From Larix kaempferi (Eukaryota; Streptophyta; Pinopsida; Pinales; Pinaceae): a DNA stretch of 64,000 nucleotides. The stretch spans positions 8,849,001 through 8,913,000 of the forward strand of contig BSBM01000372.1 in the NCBI GenBank assembly GCA_027924585.1, in the 5' to 3' direction. Below the pieces are notes generated by a model. That model saw nothing but the letters and a program-made list of their open reading frames with translations. It did not search any database and was not told the origin of the DNA. Position 1 is the first letter of the stretch. The number at the start of each line of letters is the position of its first letter. This document shows positions 10,588 to 20,128 of this stretch, one piece after another. The position numbers and the translations under genes are program-made.

Positions 10588-12285
10588 ATGGCTCCAAATA
10601 CCAAGCTTGAAGACAAGCTAGAAGGCATAGAGAATTTTCGGGCATGGAAATACAGAATTGGTCTCATTCTTGAGGAGAATGATCTTGCTCATTATATCAA
10701 GGAGGAAGTTGCAGAACCAGAAGAAGATGAAGCCAAAGAAAAACACAGGAAGGATCTGATTAGGGCAAAGAGAATCATAGCTGATTCTATTAAAGACCAC
10801 TTGATTCCCCAAGTGTCTTCCAAGAAGACTCCAAAGGAAATGTATGATGCCCTAGGAAGAATGTATGAAGGAAAGAACATCAATAGGAAGATGAATCTAA
10901 GGACTCAGTTGAAGAGTACCAAGATGCACAAAGGAGAATCCATTCAAGACTACTTCTCAAGAGTCTATCTAATCAAAGAGAAACTAGATGCCATTGGTGA
11001 TACTCTTGATGAAGATGAACTTGTGATGACAGCTCTAAATGGTCTCACTAGACCTTGGGAGTCATTCATTCAAACTATGTGTGCCAGAAAAGAAAGTATG
11101 AAGTTTGATGTAGTTTGGGAGGATTGTGTACAAGAGGAGGCTAGGGTTGCAAATAGAGAAGCCTTGCTCAAAGAAGATGACCAAGCTTTGGCTACCCACA
11201 CCAAAAGAAGAAGGAGTCAATCCTACTCCAAGAAGGGTAGTCACAAGGAGTCTCATCCTCCTCACAGATTTCATAAGAAAAGAGGATCTACTCAAAGAAG
11301 GGATTACTCTTCTTTCCAGTGCTATTCTTGCCACAAATTAGGACACATTGCTAAAGATTTCCCTCTACAGAAGAAAAAGGGTACTCACTACAAAAGACAC
11401 CAAGCACATCTTGCAGAAGATGATAGTGAAGAAGAAGAAGTAGAGGAAGAAAGGTCTCACAATAAAAGGCCTAGAGATGAAGAGGAAGAAGAAGAAAGGA
11501 CCTTCTCCAAAAGAAGGTCAAGAAGAAATACAGAAGAAGATGCAGAAGAATATGTTCTCTTCTCCGCACTCTCTGGATCCATAACCCCTGGAGAAGGTAC
11601 ATGGCTTATTGACAGTGGTGCTTCAAAGCACATGACAGGACAGAAAAGGACTCTCTCAAATCTTGAAGAAAAGAATTCTCCCCAAAAGGTATCTCTAGGA
11701 GATGACTATCAATATCCCATTAAGGGAATTGGTGAAGCAAACTACAAACTCGATTCTGGAACTCCCATGAAAATGAAGGAAGTTCTATATGTTCCAGGAT
11801 TAAAGAAGAATTTGCTTTCAATCTCAGCTTTAGACAAGAAAGGCTACAGAGTTGCATTCATTGATGGACAAGTGTTAATGTGGTCCAAAGGCAAATCCAT
11901 TAAGGATGCAATTGTTATTGGTGAAGAGGAAGGAGGTTTATATAAACTCAAGGGTCATTCGGAAGCTGCTCTTGTTCATGAAACCTCTAGCCCCAGTGAG
12001 CTATGGCATAGAAGACTAGCTCACATTAACTACAAAGCCTTACCTTATGTAAGCAAGGCGGTCATAGGACTACCAGATTTAAAGGTTGATCATGATGGCT
12101 CATGTAAAGGATGTAAGAAAGGCAAGAATGTCAAGAACCCCTTTCCAAAGAGTGAAACAAAGACCAAGGGTATCTTGGAGTTAATACACTCAGATGTATG
12201 TGGTCCAATGCCCACCACCTCTCTAAGTGGGTTCGAATACTATCTTTCATTCAAGGAAAACTTGGATATACTTTCTAAAGGGTAA
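10588..12285 (+). pseudogene. Copia gag-protease-integrase N-part (565 aa frame)
   Basis: The frame starts with the ATG of MAPNTKLEDKLEG. Residues 1-200 are a UBN2-type Gag (FRAWKYRIGLILEEND). A CCHC knuckle follows at about residue 244, but its last cysteine is phenylalanine (C-YS-C-HKLG-H-IAKD-F, codon 11359-11361), a clear defect in the nucleic-acid-binding motif. A Glu/Lys/Arg-rich linker leads to the aspartic protease with DSGA near residue 342. The integrase HHCC zinc-binding region follows (WHRRLAH ... CKGCKKGK, residues about 472-512), then the first catalytic Asp in IHSDVCGPM. The frame is lost just after GFEYYLSF: a short deletion near 12245-12255 shifts it, and translation stops at 12285. 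The remaining polyprotein continues in the next frame, overlapping from 12227. Confidence 0.9.
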
Positions 12286-14173
12286 GAATGAAGTTTTTGG
12301 AAAGTTCAAAGAGTTCAAGGCTCTAATAGAAAATCTCTCAGAAAAGAAAATCAAGATTCTCAGAACAGACAATGGTGGAGAATATACTTCAAAAGAGTTT
12401 GAAGAATTCTGTAAAGAAGCTGGAATCAAGAGAGAACTAACCACTCCCTACAATCCCCAACAAAATGGGGTTGCAGAAAGGAAAAATAGAACCATCATGG
12501 AAGCTGTGAAGACTATGATACATGATCAGGATCTTCCCATGTATCTATGGGCTGAAGCAGCCAGAACAGCAGTATATGTTCAAAACAGATTATCTCATAG
12601 TGCTCTTGATTTCAAAACTCCAGAAGAAGTGTTTTCTGGAAAGAAGCCCGAGGTAAGCCATCTTAAAATATTTGGGTGTCGTGTGTACATCCACATTCCA
12701 AAGGAAAAGAGAACCAAGTTGGATCCTTCTGGTAAGAAAGGAATATTTGTTGGCTACTGTGAATCATCCAAAGCTTTCAGGATTTACATACCAGGCTTTC
12801 ATCATATAGAAATAAGTAGAGATGTAACCTTCGATGAGGAAGCAGCTCTCAAGAAATCTAGAAAGTGTCAACTTGAAGAAGTTTATGAAGAAGATACATC
12901 TCCCAGAATCTCAGAGACTGTTCACATCCCTGAAGAGGACATACCAGAGGATCATGACATGCTGGAACCACAAGAACCTCCTGTTGCAGAATTATCTAGG
13001 AAAAGAAGACCAGCATGGGCTAGAGATATTATTCAAGGAGCTGAAAGATATGGTGCTCCTGAAGGCACCACTAGAGAAAGGAAGAAACCAAAGCTAGTGT
13101 CCAACTATATGGCCTTGATGTGTGATCTTGTGGATCAACTGCCTACTAGCTATGAAGAAGCAGCTCAAAAGAAAGAATGGGTAGAAGCAATGACAGAAGA
13201 ATATCAGTTGATAATGAAAAATGATGTTTGGGATATAGTCCCCAAACCAAGAGATAAAAGTGTGGTTTCTTCCAAATGGATTTTCAAAATAAAACATGCT
13301 GCAGATGGTAGCATTGAAAAATACAAGGCAAGGTTTGTAGCCAGAGGATTCTCTCAAAAGGAGGGAATTGACTATGAAGAAACATTTGCACCTGTTGCTA
13401 GGTATACTTCAATTAGAACTATCATGGCACTTGCATCCATGATGAAATGGAAATTGCATCAAATGGATGTTAAGACAGCTTTTCTGAATGGTGTAATTGA
13501 AGAAGAAGTATACATAGAACAACCTCAAGGCTTTGAGGTCAAAGACGGAAGGACACATGTATGCAAACTGAAAAAGGCATTATATGGATTGAAGCAAGCT
13601 CCCAGGGCTTGGTACGGAAGGATTGACAGTTTCTTAACAAGCATGGGCTTTACCAAAAGTAAAGCTGACCCCAATCTTTATCTTAAAGTGATGGATGATG
13701 AACCGGTTATATTGCTGTTGTATGTAGATGATCTATTTCTAACCAGAAATGAGAATCAAATCATTGAAAGCAAGAAGAAGCTTTCTTCAGAATTCGAAAT
13801 GAAAGATCTCGGACTAATGCACTACTTCTTAGGCCTAGAAGTGTGGCAAGAGCCAAAAGGAATCTTTCTAAATCAAGGTAAGTATACTGTGGAGATTCTC
13901 AAAAGATTTGATATGTTGGAGTGTAAAGCCATGGCCACTCCCATGGACTCCAACCTGAAACTATTAGTTAATGATTCATCAGAACTAGTGGACATAACCC
14001 TATATAGACAAATCATTGGATCATTGATGTATTTAACAAATACTAGGCCGGATATATGCTTTGCTATAAATACCCTAAGTCAGTATTTAGTAGAACCTCG
14101 AAAGGTTCACCTTATAGCTGCAAAGCATATAATGAGGTACCTAAAAGGTACAGTGGACTTTGGCCTATACTAA
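12227..14173 (+). pseudogene. Copia integrase core and reverse transcriptase (frame-shifted continuation)
   Basis: The frame is genuine from about 12255; it has no start of its own and continues the upstream polyprotein in another frame. The integrase core shows RTDNGGEY (second catalytic Asp, near 12361) and NGVAERKNRT (catalytic Glu, near 12467). The GAG_pre/GKKP segment follows (HLKIFGCRVYIHIPKEKR). Reverse transcriptase (RVT_2) begins near 13190 with WVEAMTEEY and shows HQMDVKTAFLNG and the catalytic LLYVDDLFL (YVDD at about 13721). The domain ends with SLMYLTNTRPDICFAI. An in-frame TAA at 14171-14173 truncates the protein just before RNase H. Both lesions look recent, since the surrounding residues are well kept. 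Confidence 0.92.
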
Positions 14174-14614
14174 CTTGGAGGTAATGAACTCAAGTTACAT
14201 GGTTACTCTGATTCTGATTGGGCAGGAAGTATCTCAGACAGGAAAAGTACTTCAGGCGGATGTTATGGTCTTGGATCTGCCATGATCTCTTGGTTCAGCA
14301 AGAAACAATCTAGTGTGGCCCTCAGTACTGCCGAAGCAGAATATATAGCTGCTTGCTCTGCCAGCTGTGAAGCAGTGTGGCTTCGGAAACTCTTATCTGG
14401 AATTTTTGACTTAGAAATGGATCCCACGGTGATTATGTGTGATAATCAAAGCTGCATTAAGATGACTGAAAATCCTGTGTTCCATGATAAGTCAAAACAC
14501 ATTGAGATCCGTTACTTCTATATACGAGACATGGTGCAGAGAGGAGCCATCAAGCTCGAGTACATAAGCACTGAGGATCAGATTGCCGATATCCTGACTA
14601 AACATTTGTCTTGA
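14174..14614 (+). pseudogene. Copia RNase H, cut off by a nonsense codon
   Basis: This is the same reading frame as the upstream reverse transcriptase, separated from it only by the TAA at 14171-14173. Motifs are typical for copia RNase HI: GYSDSDWAG, DRKSTSGGC, LSTAEAEYIAA, CDNQSC and the terminal ADILTKHLS. Active-site acidic residues are present. It ends at a TGA (14612-14614), the natural end of the polyprotein. Without the nonsense codon this would be the C-terminal domain of Pol, degrading the RNA template during cDNA synthesis. Confidence 0.9.
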
Positions 14615-14769
14615 GTAAAGTTTGAACACTTCCGAGACATGCTTGGTATAGTTCAGAAGGACCCTCCTCGAAAGGGGGAGTAGTATAGTATTTGATAACA
14701 ATTTTGTTTTGTTGCACTTAGCCACTTACAATTATTTAGATTTAGAACTCTTATATATCTTTTACTTTT

Positions 14770-15065
14770 ACAGATAAATGTTTTGATGCCAGATGTATTA
14801 GTGAGAATACATGCTAGATGTATACATGTTTTGGTGTGATGTATACATGTTTTGATGTATTAGTAAGAATACATGCTAGTTGTGATGTATACATGTTTTG
14901 ATGTTAGATGTATTAGTAAGAATACATGCTAGTTGTGATGTATACATGTTTTGGTGTGATAGTAAAAATACATGCTAGTTGTGATGTATACATGTTTTGG
15001 TGTGATGTATACATGCTTTGATTATTAAATGTATTGGTGAGAATACATGCTAAATGTGATAACTG
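14770..15065 (+). repeat. Irregular repeat block 1 in the copia 3' untranslated region
   Basis: The phrase GATGTATACATGTTTTG with GTATTAGTAAGAATACATGC recurs four to six times with variable spacing (about 30-60 bp). It contains GTATACAT-type self-complementary cores. It lies between the end of RNase H and the 87-bp array. Confidence 0.75.
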
Positions 15066-15104
15066 CTCATGGATATTTGTACCTGTATAGATGAGAATAC
15101 AGAA

Positions 15105-15715
15105 GGGGATTGGATCATCCCTGGACGTTCAGTCCTAAAGAGAACCGTAGATGTGAGGTCTCCGAGAATGAAGTCCTTAGTGGACAGTTGAGGGGATTGG
15201 ATCATCCCTGGACGTTCAGTCCTAAAGAGAACCATAGACGTGAGGTCTCCGAGAATGAAGTCCTTAGTGGACAGTTGAGGGGATTGGATCATCCCTGGAC
15301 GTTCAGTCCTAAAGAGAACGATAGACGTGAGGTCTCCGAGAATGAAGTCCTTAGTGGACAGTTGAGGGGATTGGATCATCCCTGGACGTTCAGTCCTAAA
15401 GAGAACCGTAGACGTGAGGTCTCCGAGAAAGAAGTCCTTAGTGGACAGTTGAGGGGATTGGATCATCCCTGGACGTTCAGTCCTAAAGAGAACCGTAGAC
15501 GTGAGGTCTCCGAGAATGAAGTCCTTAGTGGACAGTTGAGGGGATTGGATCATCCCTGGACTTTCAGTCCTAAAAGAGAGCCGTAGACGTGAGGTCTCCG
15601 AGAATGAAGTCCTTAGTGGACAGATGAGGGGATTGGATCATCCCTGGACTTCCAGTCCTAAAAAAGAGCCATAGACGTGAGGTCTGCGAGAATGAAGTCC
15701 TTAGAGGACAGTTGA
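15105..15715 (+). repeat. Minisatellite block 2: 87-bp unit, 7 copies
   Basis: Units start GGGGATTGGATCATCCCTGG at 15105, 15192, 15279, 15366, 15453, 15540 and 15628; the last two units are 88 bp through an added A. Copies differ at only a few sites. The inner core GGATCATCC is a near-palindrome, and each unit carries GAGGTCTCCGAGAATGAAG. Because 87 is a multiple of three, long frames stay open on both strands (plus 15110-15586, minus 15050-15553). These are by-products of the repeat, not likely genes. Confidence 0.95.
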
Positions 15716-16166
15716 GGGGATTGCATCATCCCGGAACTGATAGTTCAAAATGTACGTGATGGGGATTGCATCATCCCGGAACTGATAGTTCAAAATGTAC
15801 GTGATGGGGATTGCATCATCCCGGAACTGATAGTTCAAAATGTACGTGATAGGGATTGCATCATCCCGGAACTGATAGTTCAAAATGTACGTGATGGGGA
15901 TTGCATCATCCCGGAACTGATAGTTCAAAATGTACGTGATGGGGATTGCATCATCCCGGAACTGATAGTTCAAAATGTACGTGATAGGGATTGCATCATC
16001 CCGGAACTGATAGTTCAAAATGTACGTGATGGGGATTGCATCATCCCGGAACTGATAGTTCAAAATGTACGTGATGGGGATTGCATCATCCCGGAACTGA
16101 TAAGTTCAAAATGTACGTGATGGGGATTGCATCATCCCGGAACTGCTAGTTCAAAATGTACGTGAT
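15716..16166 (+). repeat. Minisatellite block 3: 45-bp unit, 10 copies
   Basis: Each unit begins GGGGATTGCATCATCCCGGA, carries TGATAGTTCAAAATGTACGT and ends GTGAT; starts run every 45 bp from 15716 (one unit is 46 bp). The first 20 bases resemble the start of the 87-bp unit, so block 3 probably arose from block 2 by truncation and re-amplification. A degenerate 87-type unit follows at 16167-16230 (GGGGATTGTATCATCCCCGG). Confidence 0.95.
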
Positions 16167-16242
16167 GGGGATTGTATCATCCCCGGACTTCGGTCCCTGA
16201 ATTGATCCGTAGACGAATGGTCTCCGAGAAAGTGATGGTATT

Positions 16243-16572
16243 GATGATATGGTTACTTGTATCGGTAGGATACTTTTATTGATGATGTGGTTACTTGTAT
16301 CGGTAGGATACTTGTATTGATGATGTGGTTACTTGTATCGGTAGGATACTTGTATTGATGATGTGGTTACTTGTATCGGTAGGATACTTGTATTGATGAT
16401 ATGGTTACTTGTATCGGTAGGATACTTGTATTGATGATGTGATTACTTGTATCGGTAGGATACTTGTATTGATGATGTGATTACTCGTATCGGTTGGATA
16501 CTTGTATTGATGATGTGATTACTCGTATCGGTAGGATACTTGTATTGATGATGTATCGGTAGGATACTTGTA
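16243..16572 (+). repeat. Minisatellite block 4: 38-bp unit, 8 copies plus a partial
   Basis: The unit is GATGATGTGGTTACTTGTAT followed by CGGTAGGATACTTGTATT; starts run 16243, 16281, 16319 and so on to 16509, with a truncated copy at 16547. A GTATC/GATAC pair in each unit allows a small hairpin. Confidence 0.93.
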
Positions 16573-16965
16573 CTGCTGATCGTGTGATGACGGTGCTGCT
16601 AATCGTGTGATGACGATGCTGCTGATCGTGTGATGACGATGCTGCTGATCGTGTGATGACGATGCTGCTGATCATGTGATGACGATGTTACTGATCGTGT
16701 GATGACGATGCTACTGATCGTGTGATGACGATGCTGCTGATCGTGTGATGACGATGCTGCTGATCGTGTGATGACGATGCTGCTGATCGTGTGATGACGG
16801 TGCTGCTGATCGTGTGATGACGATGCTGCTGATCGTGTGATGACGATGCTGCTGATCGTGTGATGACGATGCTGCTGATCGTGTGATGACGATGCTACTG
16901 ATCGTGTGATGACGATGCTACTGATCGTGTGATGATGATGCTGCTGATCGTGTGAAGACGATGCT
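16573..16965 (+). repeat. Minisatellite block 5: 23-bp unit, about 17 copies
   Basis: The unit CTGCTGATCGTGTGATGACG plus ATG repeats every 23 bp with single-base variants (CTACTGATC, CTGCTAATC, GACGGTG). As 23 is not a multiple of three and the unit lacks stops in several frames, a 145-codon minus-strand frame appears (16599-17036); I regard it as an artefact. TGATCGTGTGATGACGATG sits just before unrelated sequence leading to the 3' LTR. Confidence 0.93.
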
Positions 16966-17122
16966 AAAGATCGTGATGTTGATGTTGATGTTGACATTGA
17001 TGTACCAGTAACTGTTTGAGTTACTGATGAAGACAAATTGAAGAAAGCTTCCGATGATTTATAGATGTATCATGTGTAGTGACTCCTTGCTCCTGCAGAT
17101 GCTGTTATAATATCCTTCTCGT

Positions 17123-17132
17123 TAAGGGGGAG
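17123..17132 (+). promoter_or_regulatory. Copia polypurine tract
   Basis: AAGGGGGAG with adjoining purines lies directly before the 3' LTR. This is the expected primer for plus-strand cDNA synthesis. Confidence 0.8.
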
Positions 17133-17623
17133 TGTTGAATATTGTAACTTCAAAGAATATTATATTTGTACTTTATTATTCCGGAGATGTTTCATCCCTC
17201 CGAGGTAACCCTATTATGTATCCAGAGATGTTTATTCCTCCGAGGGTTAGTATTAACTAGGGTTATTAGACCCACCATGTGTGGGTCGGCCCTGTAGTTA
17301 TATTTTAGGGGTTATTAGACTTCTCCAGGTGAGGTCGGCCCCATAAGGTCTTTTAGTCAGTTGAGAGTCAAGTATAAATAGAGGAGGTGAACTCCTCATT
17401 AGATCACTCACTCACTTGTGGAAGAGTGCGCACTTGTTTGGGAGATCTGCTAAGGAGACTTAGAAGGAAGGAGCACATCTTGTATTTTGGTTGATCATCT
17501 TATTGAGGAAAGCTTTGCTGGGTTTTCTACCCCATGAGGGTTTCCCAGGGTATATTGTGTGTCTATCTTGTGATTGTGTTTCTTTCAGAGATCTTGCTTG
17601 TCTATTTGGTTTAAAACTTAACA
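17133..17623 (+). mobile_element. Copia 3' LTR (491 bp)
   Basis: Same length and ends as the 5' LTR, about three base differences by eye, followed by the target duplication CTATC at 17624-17628. Confidence 0.95.
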
Positions 17624-17787
17624 CTATCCTCCTCCGCGACCTTGTAATGCCCGCATCGGTACCTTAACTGTTTAGAATAATGAGGTACTAGTTTTGAAAT
17701 GAACCGGCTGAGTAAAATACATACCATTTGAATTTACTTTGAAAATGCTTGAACGACAGTTATAGAAACTATTACTTTACTAATAGA

Positions 17788-18420
17788 TGAATGTTCGACT
17801 GATTGAGATAGAATGACTAAATGTTAGATATGCTCGACTGATTGAGATAGAATGACTAAATGTTAGATATGTTAGACTGATTGAGACAGAATGACTGAAT
17901 GTTCGATATGCTCGACTGATTGATATAGAATGACTAAATGTTAGACATGCTCGACTAATTGAGATAGAATGACTTAATGTTAGATATGCTCTACTGATTG
18001 AGATAGAATGACTGATTGAGATAAAATGACTAAATGTTAGACATGCTTGACTAATTGAGATAGAATGACTTAATGTTAGAAATGCTCGACTCATTGAGAT
18101 AGAATGACTGAATGCTAGATATACTCCACTGATTGAGACAAAACGCATGAATGTTAGATATGCTCGACTGATTGAGATATGATGACTGAATGTTACATAT
18201 GCTCAACTGATTGAGACAGAACGAATGAATGTTAGATATGCTCGACTGATTGAGATAGAATGACTAAATGTTAGATATGCTCGACTAATTGAGATAGGAT
18301 GACTGAATGTTACATATGCTCGACTGATTGAGATAGAATGATGAATGATAGATATGATTTACTGATTGAGAGAAAAGGATGAATGAAATATATGCTCGAC
18401 TGACTGAGATATTATGATAG
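17788..18420 (+). repeat. 39-bp minisatellite in LTR-A (about 15 copies)
   Basis: The unit GACTGATTGAGATAGAATGA followed by CTAAATGTTAGATATGCTC repeats with variants. Equivalent arrays are at about 28341-28950 (LTR-B) and 37091-37700 (LTR-C). LTR-D and LTR-E keep only two to four units (44940-45085, 51350-51492), which explains most of the 0.5-kb length difference between the two LTR types. Confidence 0.9.
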
Positions 18421-19579
18421 ATGATGAAATATTTCATAGTGCAGCGCTACTAATGTGTGCTTGAGTGTGTGTGTGTGCAGTGGAAAGTAAGATGATTTAC
18501 CGGCTGACCCATAATGGAATTATAGGGGTCGTAAGAATGGAAAGAACACATAGGGGTATGACAACTGACTGTCGAGTCTGGATTAGCAATCCACGCATGG
18601 GTGAATCCGTTTCAAATCACCCGGGGAAGCATATGCCGTACGGGCTAGGCCATACTGATTTGGTCGCATACGATGAGTTGAGGGGCACGCAATAAGGAGA
18701 TCCTTATCCTTCAACATACCTTAGTCTCCAAGGAGCATAGCTGAGAGATCACGGTAACGGTTCCCGGTCGCTACGCAGTACTCCCCATAAGAAGGAATAA
18801 ATGAATCTGTCAGAAGGGCCCACCGAAGAGGTACCTAAACAAGAACAGAAGGAAGAAAATTAATCAATGGTATAAATGAAAATTTCACATAATATTTAAG
18901 AAATACTTTATTTCATTTTGTTCTATTTTATTAATTTGAATAATTCTATTCAAGATTTTATTTTTAATTGATTTCATTAATTTGAATTATTCATTTTAAT
19001 TGAATTTATTAATTTGAAAAAGAATTGAAGAGATTGATTTTATTCAATATTAAATTTGATTAATTATGCTGATTGAAAAAGATTAATAATAAGAGAATTA
19101 TTTTTATTGAAAGATTTTAATTTTATGGATTTTATTATTTTAAAATCAGTCTATTAAAGATTCTATTTAATTGTCTTCATTATTTTGAGAAAGAATTGAA
19201 ATAGGTCAATTGTTTTTCTTTTATTATTATTCAAGATTTTACTTTAATTAATTTTATTATTCATTTAAATTATTTTATAAAGAGGAAATTTAAAATAGGT
19301 TATACTTTTAGTAAAATGAATCATCTTTTAATTCAATCTTAATATTAGGAAAAGAAAGAAAAGTAGAAAGCAATAAGTCTAACTAAAAGATTGTTAAGTA
19401 AACTAAATGAGAACCAAAAGAGAAGTAGAACTCTTCTACACCTAACTCCCACTGATCCAGGGATTTAGGTGCACATTAAAGACATTAAGAAGACACATGT
19501 ATTTGAGAATATTGAAAATTAAAATATTAAATTAAATTAAATATGTGCATGGACATGCACATGGCACACAGGATTTTGC

Positions 19580-19586
19580 TATATAA
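19580..19586 (+). promoter_or_regulatory. TATA box of LTR-A
   Basis: TATATAA in the context GCTATATAATGAGGGAGGAG; conserved at 30127-30133 (LTR-B), 38875-38881 (LTR-C) and, on the minus strand, near 43765-43771 (LTR-D) and 50171-50178 (LTR-E). It lies about 540 bp before the LTR end, so the transcript would have a long R/U5. Confidence 0.65.
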
Positions 19587-20128
19587 TGAGGGAGGAGAAG
19601 AAGAGAAAGACATCTCTTGCTCCCTAATGCTGGATGGTCATCATAATCTCAAATTATGTTATGATCCTTGGAGTTGGGATTAGCCGGAACAGGGATTGGG
19701 AGATCCTTTCGGGAGGCTAGCTTGTGTGTTCTTACGACCCCATTAGCTCCGGGGTTCAAGGTGAAGAAGAGTAGCCTTGATATGGTAGGGTGGTCAACCG
19801 AGGGGTCACTCGGTACTTCGTCAGGAAATTGGATTGGATCGTGCGGAAACCACTTCGAGGACTCCATCGATCCGCTGGACCAACCGTCGAAAATAGATTT
19901 GAAGTATTTATTTTATTTATTTTGCTAACTCTTGTGGTGGAAATCTGGGTATATAGTTTTATTTATTGACATTCGTGTACTGCAATAGATAGATCTAGAT
20001 CTGTGGCCTCTATATCTTCATTTGAAAAATCGTACTGGAAGTTCTGCAATTAATTATACTTATATTTTCAAATTCTGTGGAAGTTTTTTTTTTGTCTTTT
20101 TGGAGTACCCGAAATGGGGGTCCCTACA

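Larger units (their letters stand above)
9634..17623 (+). mobile_element. Ty1/copia LTR retrotransposon, nearly complete, 7990 bp
   Basis: Two 491-bp LTRs (9634-10124 and 17133-17623) begin TGTTGAATATTG and end AACTTAACA. Both edges carry the 5-bp target duplication CTATC (9629-9633 and 17624-17628). A Met-type primer site follows the 5' LTR at once and a purine tract precedes the 3' LTR. Domain order is gag, protease, integrase, reverse transcriptase, RNase H, which defines copia. By eye the LTRs differ at about three positions, so insertion was recent. The polyprotein is broken in integrase and before RNase H, so this copy could not make all its own proteins. It inserted into the array 19 bp left of the gypsy-like LTR-A. 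Confidence 0.95.
17643..20128 (+). mobile_element. LTR-A of the LARD-type element (2486 bp)
   Basis: Begins TGTAATGCCCGCATCGG and ends GGGGGTCCCTACA. Internal order: a 39-bp minisatellite (17788-18420), a less AT-rich block with conserved short frames (18450-18830), a very AT-rich stretch (18880-19360), TATA box TATATAA (19580-19586), then a conserved region of about 540 bp up to the end. The same order is seen in LTR-B, C, D and E. Confidence 0.9.

Noticed and set aside
15110-16063. Long frames on both strands across the 87- and 45-bp arrays as possible repeat proteins
   Set aside because: Unit lengths are multiples of three, so frames open by arithmetic; the same DNA is open on both strands.
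15716-16572. CRISPR-like array of regular repeats
   Set aside because: There are no unique spacers; units are contiguous tandem repeats within a plant retrotransposon.
16599-17036. 145-codon minus-strand frame of a His/Ser-rich repeat
   Set aside because: It is produced wholly by the 23-bp minisatellite, which lacks stops in the frames used; no start context, no similarity.
19668-19928. 86-codon plus-strand frame in the LTRs taken as a host gene
   Set aside because: Present in each LTR copy and open in the antisense as well; part of a conserved LTR region, no protein family recognised.
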